A stretch of DNA of 18,575 bases from Hungateiclostridiaceae bacterium UBA3922 (GTDB lineage Bacteria; Bacillota; Clostridia; Acetivibrionales; DTU013), in assembly GCA_002386045.1 (NCBI GenBank), contig DGEQ01000104.1:1317-19891 (forward strand), read 5' to 3'. Numbering within the stretch: position 1 is the stretch's first letter; every line of letters starts with the position of its first letter. This document shows, piece after piece, positions 7,579 through 14,675 of this stretch. A program made the translations under genes and the position numbers. Under the pieces are notes generated by a model. The model saw only the letters and a list, made by a program, of their open reading frames with translations. It was not told the origin of the DNA and ran no database searches.

Positions 7579-7851
7579 TTGAAAAAAAAAAGGATACCGC
7601 TGCGCATGTGCATAGGATGCCATGAAATGAAGCCAAAAAAAGAACTTATCAGGATCGTCAGGGACAAGGAAGGCGCGATAAGCGTCGACCCCACGGGCAA
7701 GAAATCCGGCAGGGGCGCGTATATCTGCAGGAACGTCGAATGCCTGAGGAGTGCCCGCAAGGGGAAAAAGCTGGAACGGGCTTTCGAAACGCAGGTGGAT
7801 GATGCGGTATATGCCGCGCTCGAGGAGCAGATGGAGCGAAATGACGGGTAA
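7579..7851 (+). CDS. rnpM: YlxR family RNA-binding protein (RnpM)
   Basis: Encodes a 90-residue basic protein of the YlxR (DUF448) family, known in B. subtilis as YlxR/RnpM and reported there to bind and modulate RNase P. Family motifs are RIPLRMCIGC (5-14), MKPKKELIRIVR (17-28) and DPTGKKSGRGAYIC (37-50). Cys11/Cys14 and Cys50/Cys55 form a CxxC...Cx4C set that could bind metal; Bacillus and Streptococcus versions lack it as far as I recall. TTG 7579 is preferred over the in-frame GTG 7570 because of SD spacing; the alternative adds three residues. The start codon is followed by ten consecutive A's. It lies between nusA and ylxQ in the standard operon order. Confidence 0.93.
   Translation: MKKKRIPLRMCIGCHEMKPKKELIRIVRDKEGAISVDPTGKKSGRGAYICRNVECLRSARKGKKLERAFETQVDDAVYAALEEQMERNDG
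7582..7591 (+). other. A10 homopolymer directly after the ylxR start codon
   Basis: Ten A's follow TTG 7579-7581 and encode three Lys codons plus the first base of AGG. Runs of this length are prone to RNA polymerase slippage and to sequencing error. A one-base insertion would shift ylxR into a frame that stops at 7623-7625. Confidence 0.6.
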
Positions 7852-8185
7852 AAGGATGACGGACAACAGGATATACACTTTCCTGGGACTTGCGGCCAAG
7901 GCCGGCAGGCTGATCTCAGGCGACGAGACCTGCGAGGGGGCCGTGAAGAAGGGGAAGGTACGCCTGGTCATCGTGGCGGAGGACGCTTCCGATAACACCA
8001 GGAAGAAGTTTGAAGATATATGCGGTTACAGGGATATTGCCATGAGATTTTTTGGGAAAAAGGAGAAACTTGGAAGACATATCGGAAAAAGCATGCGTTC
8101 AGTTGTCGCCGTGATCGACGGGAACTTTGCTAAGCGTCTCCAGGAGATGATCGATGAACACGGCAAAGAATATGGGGGTGTATAG
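7841..8185 (+). CDS. ylxQ: YlxQ, ribosomal protein L7Ae/L30e-family RNA-binding protein
   Basis: Encodes a 114-residue L7Ae-like protein, related to K-turn-binding factors such as B. subtilis YlxQ and YbxF. The typical N-terminus IYTFLGLAAKAGRLISGDE is present, followed by the KGKVRLVIVAEDAS strand-loop and a basic C-terminal half (GKKEKLGRHIGKSMRS). Family members bind kinked RNA; the exact role of YlxQ is not settled. ATG 7841 overlaps the end of ylxR by 11 nt and has GGAG 4 nt upstream. ATG 7856, which would give 109 residues, is an alternative that lies closer to the family's usual start. Standard position before infB. Confidence 0.9.
   Translation: MTGKRMTDNRIYTFLGLAAKAGRLISGDETCEGAVKKGKVRLVIVAEDASDNTRKKFEDICGYRDIAMRFFGKKEKLGRHIGKSMRSVVAVIDGNFAKRLQEMIDEHGKEYGGV
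8174..8180 (+). promoter_or_regulatory. Ribosome binding site for the infB TTG start
   Basis: GGGGGTG lies within the last codons of ylxQ, 7 nt before TTG 8188. It supports TTG as the infB initiator, since no ATG occurs nearby in frame. Confidence 0.65.
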
Positions 8186-8187
8186 AT

Positions 8188-11100
8188 TTGGAAAAAGTCA
8201 GAGTATATGAACTGGCAAAGGAATTGAATACAACAAGCAAGAGGCTGATGGAAAAGCTGGCGGAGATCAACATCATAGTGAAAAACCACATGAGCCTTCT
8301 TGACGAAAAGGAGCTTGATGCCCTTTACAGGCATATCGGCGTTATCAGGCACGACGAAAAGAAAGAAGATGCGGAAGAGGCAAAACCCGCCCCGGCGGTG
8401 CCTGTACAGCCAAGGCCTGAAATAAGGAGAGAAAGGAAAAACGCCCCCCGTATTATAAGGACGACGGAGATAGTTATCAATACTAAAAGCGACAGCGATA
8501 CTTATGGAAGCGGTCCTGGCAGGGACAGCGCGAAAAACCCCAGGAGCGCCTATATCAGGTCCGATGATTCAAACTCCGGTCTGCTAGCAGGTTTCGTCAG
8601 GAAGAGCGGGGACGACTACATCGAGTCACTGCTGGCCGCCAAAAAGCAGGAGGCAGCCAAAAAAGGGCAGGAAACCGCATCAGCCGGAACTGCGGCAAAG
8701 ACAGGCAGGGAAGTCCCGAAACAGGAGACTAAAGCCGAGGCACAGCAGGAGAAAAAAGAAACTCAGGCAGAACGTGTCCAGGGCCGGAAACCCGGTGCGG
8801 AAAAAGAAGCTCCAAAGGAAAGGAAAACAGCCGCGGATACTGCCGATGCGGCCAGGGAGAAAAAAGCAAAGCAGGCTGAAAAACAGCCGGAAGCGAAAAG
8901 CAAAGCTGCTGACGCCGGAGCGTCGGTCGAAAAGCCGCGGCCGGGCGATGCAGGTGCTGATACCGACGTAAAAGCAGCGCCTGCGGAGAAAGCGGCCCAG
9001 GCCGGCAAAGCTGCAGACAGCGCTGTATCCGGGACACCAAAGACCGGGAAGAGTGCTGCGCCTGCAGCTGAGAAAACCAGGGCGGAAGGGCAGCGGCGCC
9101 AGGAATCCAGGACGATGACGGCAAGACCTAAGCAAGGTGCAAAGCCGCAGCCCGAAAAAGGACAGCAGCAGGGAACCAGGCCTGCAGGCGGGTTCAGGAC
9201 GCCGGCCAGGCAGCTCGACATACCGATACCGGCTGTCCAGAAGGATGAATCCGTTCCGCAGAGAGGCGAGAGCAGGCGCGACCTGCTGAACAAGGACCTG
9301 GATAAGGGCGCTAAAAGGGAACAGAGGAAAGAAACTTCCAGGCTGGCCCAGAGCAAACAGGGCAAGAAGATCAAGCCTGCCAATATCGGCCTGCATGAAA
9401 AGAAAGGTGTTTCGGAGATCCTGTCCGAGGATTTCCTGTTCGATGATTTTTATGATGATGGCGGCACCAGGAAAAAGAAGGGTAAACAGAAAAAGAGCAG
9501 GGAAGAGGCGAAACTTGCGCCTCCGAAGCCGGTGCTCACCACGATCAGGATACCTGAGAGCGTAACGGTGAAGGAACTGGCCGAAGCGCTGAAAAAGACC
9601 GCTTCCGAGGTGATCAAGAAACTGATGGGATATGGCGTGATGGCCACCCTCAACCAGGAAGTGGATTTCGATACAGCTGCGATAGTAGCGGATGAGTTCG
9701 GTGTAAAGGCTGAGAAAGAGGTCATAGTCAGCGAGGAGGACATCCTGTTCGACGATGAGCCGGACGACCCGGAGAAGCTGGTACCGAGGCCGCCGGTGGT
9801 CGTTGTCATGGGCCACGTAGACCACGGAAAAACTTCGCTGCTTGACGCCATAAGGTCCACACATGTGATCGATACCGAGGCAGGAGGCATCACGCAGCAT
9901 ATAGGAGCTTATACAGTCCAGGTCAACGGAAGGAACATCACGTTCCTCGACACACCGGGACATGAGGCTTTCACGGCGATGAGGGCAAGAGGCGCCCAGG
10001 TGACCGACATCGCGATACTCGTGGTGGCGGCGGACGACGGCGTGATGCCGCAGACGGTAGAGGCGATAAACCATGCAAAAGCGGCTGATGTGTCGATAAT
10101 CGTAGCCATAAACAAAATAGACAAACCGGGCGCGAATCCCGAGAAAGTCAAGCAGGACCTGACACAGTACGGGCTTGTGCCCGAAGAGTGGGGCGGAGAT
10201 GTGATCTGTGTCGAGATATCGGCCAAGAAGAATATTAATATCGACCACCTGCTCGAAATGGTACTGCTGACGGCCGATATACTGGAACTGAAGGCAGATC
10301 CCACCAGACAGGCAAAAGGTACGGTCATCGAAGCGAAGCTTGACAAGAACAGGGGCGCGGTTGCCACGCTTTTGGTACAGAGAGGTACACTGAACGTCGG
10401 CGATTCCATAATCACCGGGACCACTGTCGGCAGGATCAGGGCCATGACCGACGACAAGGGGAAGGCGATAAAGAGCGCAGGCCCGTCGACGCCGGTGGAA
10501 ATACTCGGTCTGCCTGAAGTGCCTGTTGCCGGTGAGACGTTCTACGTTGTTACTGATGAAAAGCTTGCCAGGCAGCTGGCGGAAAAGCGCCGGATCAGGC
10601 AGCAGGAGGAGCACCAGCACATGGCCGCAAAAGTGTCGCTTGACGACCTGTTCAGGCAGATACAGGAAGGCCAGGTCAAGGAACTCAGCCTGATCGTCAA
10701 GGCGGACGTGCAGGGTTCGGTGGAAGCCCTGAAACAGTCGCTCGAAAAGCTGTCCAATGACGAAGTAAGGGTCAAAGTGATACATGGGGCCGTTGGCGGG
10801 ATCACTGAATCCGATGTGACGTTTGCAGATGTTTCAAATGCCATCATCATCGGGTTCAATGTCAGGCCGATGCCCAATGTTGCCGAAGCTGCAAAGAGAG
10901 CAGGTGTCGACATCCGCCTATACAACGTCATATACAATGCCATAGAGGACATACAGGCAGCAATGAAGGGAATGCTCGAACCGACATACAGGGAAGTCGT
11001 CCAGGGCCATGCCGAAGTCAGGCAGATATTCAGGATTTCCGGTGTCGGGACCATTGCCGGCTGCTTTGTAACTGACGGAAAGATAACAAGGAACAGCGGT

Positions 11101-11283
11101 GTCAGGGTCGTCAGGGACGGCATAGTGATACACGAGGGGCACCTTGCGTCCCTGAAGCGATTCAAGGATGACGTCAGGGAAGTGCAGCAGGGCTACGAAT
11201 GCGGACTTTCCATCGATAGGTTCAATGATATCAAGGAAAACGATATCATCGAATCATTCGTGATGGAAGAGGTAGAACGCTGA
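8188..11283 (+). CDS. infB: Translation initiation factor IF-2
   Basis: Encodes a 1031-residue GTPase that brings initiator fMet-tRNA to the 30S subunit and promotes 50S joining. The first IF2_N domain (1-50) contains VYELAKELNTTSKRLMEKL. A long Ala/Lys/Glu/Gln-rich, probably disordered linker (about 55-445) follows, with less biased islands near 85-150 and 340-425. A second IF2_N motif is at 458-507. The G domain has GHVDHGKT (542-549), GGIT (566-569), DTPGHE (588-593), NKID (642-645) and SAK (678-680). Domains II to IV run to the end, including VKADVQGSVEALKQSL (837-852) and the IF2 C-terminal barrel. B. subtilis IF2 is about 716 residues, so the extra length is all linker. TTG start, 2 nt after ylxQ. 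An intrinsic terminator follows. Confidence 0.98.
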   Translation: MEKVRVYELAKELNTTSKRLMEKLAEINIIVKNHMSLLDEKELDALYRHIGVIRHDEKKEDAEEAKPAPAVPVQPRPEIRRERKNAPRIIRTTEIVINTKSDSDTYGSGPGRDSAKNPRSAYIRSDDSNSGLLAGFVRKSGDDYIESLLAAKKQEAAKKGQETASAGTAAKTGREVPKQETKAEAQQEKKETQAERVQGRKPGAEKEAPKERKTAADTADAAREKKAKQAEKQPEAKSKAADAGASVEKPRPGDAGADTDVKAAPAEKAAQAGKAADSAVSGTPKTGKSAAPAAEKTRAEGQRRQESRTMTARPKQGAKPQPEKGQQQGTRPAGGFRTPARQLDIPIPAVQKDESVPQRGESRRDLLNKDLDKGAKREQRKETSRLAQSKQGKKIKPANIGLHEKKGVSEILSEDFLFDDFYDDGGTRKKKGKQKKSREEAKLAPPKPVLTTIRIPESVTVKELAEALKKTASEVIKKLMGYGVMATLNQEVDFDTAAIVADEFGVKAEKEVIVSEEDILFDDEPDDPEKLVPRPPVVVVMGHVDHGKTSLLDAIRSTHVIDTEAGGITQHIGAYTVQVNGRNITFLDTPGHEAFTAMRARGAQVTDIAILVVAADDGVMPQTVEAINHAKAADVSIIVAINKIDKPGANPEKVKQDLTQYGLVPEEWGGDVICVEISAKKNINIDHLLEMVLLTADILELKADPTRQAKGTVIEAKLDKNRGAVATLLVQRGTLNVGDSIITGTTVGRIRAMTDDKGKAIKSAGPSTPVEILGLPEVPVAGETFYVVTDEKLARQLAEKRRIRQQEEHQHMAAKVSLDDLFRQIQEGQVKELSLIVKADVQGSVEALKQSLEKLSNDEVRVKVIHGAVGGITESDVTFADVSNAIIIGFNVRPMPNVAEAAKRAGVDIRLYNVIYNAIEDIQAAMKGMLEPTYREVVQGHAEVRQIFRISGVGTIAGCFVTDGKITRNSGVRVVRDGIVIHEGHLASLKRFKDDVREVQQGYECGLSIDRFNDIKENDIIESFVMEEVER

Positions 11284-11302
11284 TGATACCGTTATGACAT
11301 CA

Positions 11303-11342
11303 GGCTGGACAGGCGGGTCAAACTGTCTGCCCGGCCTTTTTT
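11303..11342 (+). terminator. Intrinsic terminator after infB
   Basis: The arm GGCTGGACAG (11303-11312) pairs imperfectly with CTGT...CCGGCC (11323-11336). It has one G-T pair and a 4-nt bulge and is followed directly by T6 (11337-11342). A competing fold pairs GGCGGG (11312-11317) with CCCGGCC (11330-11336), also ending at the T run. It begins 20 nt after the infB stop. It should end or attenuate the rimP-infB transcript before rbfA. Confidence 0.72.
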
Positions 11343-11350
11343 AAAAACGG

Positions 11351-11372
11351 CCGTTCCCGCGGCGGAGAACGG
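11351..11372 (+). other. Hairpin in the rbfA leader
   Basis: CCGTTC (11351-11356) and GAACGG (11367-11372) form a 6-bp stem with a 10-nt GC-rich loop. It lies between the infB terminator and the rbfA SD. There is no U tract after it, so it is not a terminator. No convincing promoter is visible between 11284 and 11392. Confidence 0.35.
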
Positions 11373-11392
11373 GATGTGAAAGGAGTGGTATC

Positions 11393-11755
11393 GTGGACAG
11401 GACTGACAGGATTTCGGAAGAGATAAAAAGAGAGGTCAGCTTTATAATACAGAATGAACTGAAGGATCCCAGGCTTTCGAAAATGATAAGCGTCACAGCG
11501 GTGGAGGTCACGAGGGACCTGAGGTACGCAAAGGTTTACGTAAGCGTCCTTGGAGACGAGAATGACAAGAAAGAGGCAGCCGGCGGACTGAAAAGCGCCG
11601 CAGGTTTCATAAGGCGCGAGATAGGACGCCGCATACAACTGCGGTACACGCCGGAAATCCTGTTTGAACTGGATGATTCCATTGAACGCGGGGTATATAT
11701 AAGTAAACTTATAGATGATACGATCCGGGACAACAGGAGAGGGACAGATGCTTAA
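11393..11755 (+). CDS. rbfA: 30S ribosome-binding factor RbfA
   Basis: Encodes 120 residues, normal size. RbfA is a KH-fold protein that binds the 30S precursor near the 5' end of 16S rRNA and supports late maturation, notably at low temperature. Recognised from RTDRISEEIKREVSFIIQNE (3-22), DPRLSKMISVTAVEVT (25-40), YAKVYVSVLGDE (45-56) and RYTPEILFELDDSIERG (84-100). The start is GTG 11393 with AAGGAG (11380-11385) 7 nt upstream; no closer ATG exists. The last 8 nt overlap nrnA, so the two are probably translationally coupled. It is separated from infB by a terminator, an uncommon break in this gene string. Confidence 0.97.
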   Translation: MDRTDRISEEIKREVSFIIQNELKDPRLSKMISVTAVEVTRDLRYAKVYVSVLGDENDKKEAAGGLKSAAGFIRREIGRRIQLRYTPEILFELDDSIERGVYISKLIDDTIRDNRRGTDA

Positions 11756-12704
11756 AAAGATAGCTGAAGCGCTGGCTGATGCCGGCAATATAGCGATACT
11801 GCCTCATATAGCGGCGGACGGGGATGCCATAGGATCGTCCCTCGCCCTTGCGCTCGGACTGTCCGGAGCGGGAAAGGAAGTTTCGGTGCTTCTCGAAGAG
11901 CAGGTGCCGCAGATATACGGTTTCCTTCCCGGGCTTGAGATGGCAGGGGTATATGGCGGCGATGGAGGCAAATACGATATTGCCGTCGCGCTGGATTGCG
12001 GCGACATCGAAAGGCTCGGCTCCAGGAAGCCCGTTTTTGAAAAGGCCGCCGTAACGGTAAACATCGACCACCACACTACGAATACCGGCTTTGCCATGCT
12101 GGACTACGTGGATACGGGGTGCGCCGCGGCGGGCGAGATAATATACAGGCTGTTCGGACTGATGGGCATAGATCCGGGAAAAGATGCGGCAATATGCCTG
12201 TACACGGCCATCACATCCGATACAGGCGGCTTCAGGTACAGCAACACGACATCCGCCACGCACATCATCGCCTCCGAACTGCTGAAAAAAGGCATAGATG
12301 TGGCGGATATCTCAAGGCGCATATTCGACACCGTTTCCCCAGGCAAGGTAAGGCTGATGGGCGAGGCGGTGAATTCGCTGGAACTGCTTGAAAATGGCAG
12401 GATCGCCCTGATGACCGTTTCCTGCGAGGCAATGCGGAGGTCCGGAGCGGCGGACGAGGACACCGACGGGATCATAAACATTGCCAGGAACATCAGCGGG
12501 GTCGAAGCAGCTGCTATGCTCAGGGAAATGGAAAATGGCGACATAAAGGTCAATCTGCGGTCGAACAGCTACGTAGACGTCTCGGCTGTCGCATCGAAAT
12601 ACTCTGGCGGCGGTCACATCAAGGCAGCCGGGTTCACGGTCAGGGGCGGGGACCTGGGGAAAGTCAGGGAAATGCTCCTCGAAGACCTGAGAGGGATGCT
12701 CTGA
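11748..12704 (+). CDS. nrnA: DHH-family phosphoesterase NrnA (oligoribonuclease / pAp phosphatase)
   Basis: Encodes 318 residues, cytosolic. NrnA enzymes degrade short RNAs (nanoRNA) and dephosphorylate 3'-phosphoadenosine 5'-phosphate. The DHH domain carries HIAADGDAIGS (20-30; Asp24, Asp26), ALDCGD (91-96; Asp93), NIDHHT (105-110, the DHH motif) and TAITSDTGGFRY (153-164; Asp158), matching the two-metal phosphoesterase site. The DHHA1 domain ends with SGGGHIKAAGF (286-296), which binds substrate. ATG 11748 is chosen because AGGAGAGGG (11735-11743) precedes it; an in-frame ATG at 11715 lies inside rbfA without an SD. It overlaps rbfA by 8 nt and is followed by truB after a single base. B. 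subtilis NrnA is about the same size. Substrate preference cannot be read from sequence. Confidence 0.95.
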   Translation: MLKKIAEALADAGNIAILPHIAADGDAIGSSLALALGLSGAGKEVSVLLEEQVPQIYGFLPGLEMAGVYGGDGGKYDIAVALDCGDIERLGSRKPVFEKAAVTVNIDHHTTNTGFAMLDYVDTGCAAAGEIIYRLFGLMGIDPGKDAAICLYTAITSDTGGFRYSNTTSATHIIASELLKKGIDVADISRRIFDTVSPGKVRLMGEAVNSLELLENGRIALMTVSCEAMRRSGAADEDTDGIINIARNISGVEAAAMLREMENGDIKVNLRSNSYVDVSAVASKYSGGGHIKAAGFTVRGGDLGKVREMLLEDLRGML

Positions 12705-12705
12705 A

Positions 12706-13623
12706 ATGGATGGAATAATCAACATTCTCAAACCTCCGGGGATGACGTCCTTTGATGTGGTGGCGCTCCTGCGCGGGCTTATGGGCATAAGGAAAGTCGG
12801 CCATACCGGAACGCTCGACCCGATGGCGGCAGGCGTCCTGCCGGTATGTGTCGGGCAAGCGACGAAAGCCGTGGAGTTCCTGGTGGAAAAAGACAAGATC
12901 TACCGGGCGGAAATGATCCTCGGCCTCACCACGGATACGCAGGATGTCACGGGCACGGTACTTTCGAGGAAAGAGCCGGAACTGTCGGATGACGACATAA
13001 TCCGGGCGGTGGCATCGTTCCGCGGCAAATACATGCAGCTTCCGCCGATGTATTCGGCAATAAGGGTCAACGGGAAAAAGCTGTACCAGCTTGCCCGGGA
13101 AGGCATCGAAGCCGAACGGTGCAGGCGCGAGGTCGAGATATATTCGGCGGAGGTACTCGATATCAGCAGGAAGGACGGCGTCAGGGTGCTGTTTGAGGTC
13201 CACTGCTCGAAGGGTACATATATAAGGACATTGTGTGCCGATATCGGCGACATCCTGGGATGCGGAGGATGCATGTCCTTTTTGCTCAGGCTCAGGGCCG
13301 GCCCCTTCGGCATTTCCGATTCTGTGACTCTCGAGGAACTTTTCCGGAGAAAGGAAGAAGGCACCCTGGCAGACGCGCTGACAAATGTGGACAGGGCTTT
13401 TGACAGCCTGGATCCATGTGTGCTTGACGATTTTGCAATGAAAAAATTCATGAACGGCATGCAGGTGCCGCTTTCAAGGGTACAGATAAACGGGACGGAC
13501 CGCGCAGACGGCGAAGCCGACGGATTGGTACGGGTATACGGCAGTGACGGGCGCTTTGCCGCTCTTGGCGCGATAATACACAGGAAGAACGGCAAATATT
13601 TAAAGGTACGAAAATTTTTCTGA
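12706..13623 (+). CDS. truB: tRNA pseudouridine(55) synthase TruB
   Basis: Encodes 305 residues. TruB isomerises U55 in the T-loop of most tRNAs and also acts as a tRNA-folding chaperone. The N-terminus INILKPPGMTSFDVV (5-19) and catalytic motif HTGTLDPMAAGVLPV (33-47, nucleophile Asp38) are intact. Further motifs are KIYRAEM (64-70), QLPPMYSAIRVNGKKLYQLA (111-130) and CSKGTYIRTL (167-176). The C-terminal part (about 235-305) is the small PUA-like segment. ATG 12706 lies one base after the nrnA stop, with GAGAGGG in the nrnA end about 10 nt upstream. It ends 21 nt before the preferred ribF start. Confidence 0.97.
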   Translation: MDGIINILKPPGMTSFDVVALLRGLMGIRKVGHTGTLDPMAAGVLPVCVGQATKAVEFLVEKDKIYRAEMILGLTTDTQDVTGTVLSRKEPELSDDDIIRAVASFRGKYMQLPPMYSAIRVNGKKLYQLAREGIEAERCRREVEIYSAEVLDISRKDGVRVLFEVHCSKGTYIRTLCADIGDILGCGGCMSFLLRLRAGPFGISDSVTLEELFRRKEEGTLADALTNVDRAFDSLDPCVLDDFAMKKFMNGMQVPLSRVQINGTDRADGEADGLVRVYGSDGRFAALGAIIHRKNGKYLKVRKFF

Positions 13624-13629
13624 TCGATG

Positions 13630-13637
13630 AGTGGGGT
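13630..13637 (+). promoter_or_regulatory. Ribosome binding site that selects the ribF TTG start
   Basis: AGTGGGGT (13630-13637) lies between truB and ribF. GGGGT can pair with the anti-SD through one wobble and is about 8 nt before TTG 13645. The upstream in-frame ATG 13627 has only T-rich sequence before it. Confidence 0.55.
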
Positions 13638-13644
13638 CTTCAAC

Positions 13645-14583
13645 TTGAAAACCATATTCGGAAATGACAGCATAAAATTCAATAAATATTCGACGGCCGT
13701 GGGGCTGGGGAACTTTGACGGGCTGCATGTCGGGCACATGGTGCTGATAAACGCCGTTATCAACGAGGCAAGGATGAACGGCCTGGAGTCGGTGGTCTAC
13801 ACTTTTACCAGGCACCCGGAAAACGTGATCAGGAAAAACCTCTTTACCCCGCTGCTCACGACCGTGGACAAGCGGATGCAGCTCCTCGGGGAAACCCGGC
13901 TGGACCATGCCTGGTTTGATGAATTCGACGAGGAATACTCCAGGATGGAGCCCGAGGATTTCGTAAGGGATATACTGGCTGAAAGGCTCGGCGCCCGTGT
14001 GGCGGTGGCCGGGTTCAACTACAGGTTCGGCCACAGGGGACGGGGCGATAGCGAAATGCTTAAGGAACTCGGGGAAAAACACGGCATCAGGGTGATCATC
14101 ATCCCGGCTGTCAGGATAGGCCCGGAAATCGTCAGCAGCACGGCGATCAGGGAACACATACTGAAAGGGGACATGGAAAAGGCAGCTGTTCTCCTTGGCA
14201 GGCACTATTCGATAATGGGGAAGGTGCTGGACGGAAAGCGGGTCGGAAGGAAGATAGGCTTTCCTACTGCCAATCTGCGTCCCGAAGATTACCTCGCATT
14301 GCCCGGCAACGGCGTATACCTTACCAAAACCCTATATGATGGGGTCTTGTACGACAGCCTGACCAACGTCGGGATCAACCCGACTTTCGGCGGGGCCGCA
14401 TCCGTGAGCGTTGAGACGCATATATTTGGATTTGAAAAAGACATATATGAAGATGATATCGAGGTATTTTTTCTGAAAAAGCTCAGGGACGAGATAAGAT
14501 TCGGAAGCGCCGGCGAACTTTCGGTCCAGATAGACCGTGATATAAAGGCGGCAAAGGAGTATTTCGGACCGGCATCTCCGTGA
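13645..14583 (+). CDS. ribF: Bifunctional riboflavin kinase / FMN adenylyltransferase RibF
   Basis: Encodes 312 residues from TTG 13645, the usual size. RibF phosphorylates riboflavin to FMN and adenylates FMN to FAD. The N-terminal nucleotidyltransferase domain shows GNFDGLHVGH (22-31), FNYRFGHRGRGD (124-135) and SSTAIREHI (164-172). The C-terminal riboflavin kinase domain shows GRKIGFPTAN (201-210), GNGVYLT (221-227), NVGINPTFGG (241-250) and ETHIF (257-261). TTG is preferred because the product then begins MKTI, as in B. subtilis RibC, and has an SD; ATG 13627 would add six residues. It is the last gene of the rbfA-truB group. The usual next genes rpsO and pnp are not here. Confidence 0.96.
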   Translation: MKTIFGNDSIKFNKYSTAVGLGNFDGLHVGHMVLINAVINEARMNGLESVVYTFTRHPENVIRKNLFTPLLTTVDKRMQLLGETRLDHAWFDEFDEEYSRMEPEDFVRDILAERLGARVAVAGFNYRFGHRGRGDSEMLKELGEKHGIRVIIIPAVRIGPEIVSSTAIREHILKGDMEKAAVLLGRHYSIMGKVLDGKRVGRKIGFPTANLRPEDYLALPGNGVYLTKTLYDGVLYDSLTNVGINPTFGGAASVSVETHIFGFEKDIYEDDIEVFFLKKLRDEIRFGSAGELSVQIDRDIKAAKEYFGPASP

Positions 14584-14675
14584 TATTTCCTTATTATGAA
14601 ACAAATCCTCCCAAAAGACCGTACAACCTATGGGCGGCCGCACAGGCGGCGGACAGCTGCAAAGGAAGGTTTGCC

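Noticed and set aside
8680..10785. A very long open frame on the minus strand opposite infB
   Set aside because: It lies wholly within a certain gene, its translation has no recognisable family, and it is explained by biased codon use in the IF2 linker and G domain. Other minus-strand frames in the window were dropped for the same reason.
13627..13644. ATG 13627 as the ribF start
   Set aside because: No SD precedes it, while TTG 13645 has one and gives an N-terminus aligned with known RibF. Coupling to truB keeps it possible.
14637..14650. GCCGC / GCGGC hairpin between ribF and the ABC ATPase gene
   Set aside because: A 5-bp stem without a T run cannot be called a terminator, and the sequence is part of a short GC-rich patch.
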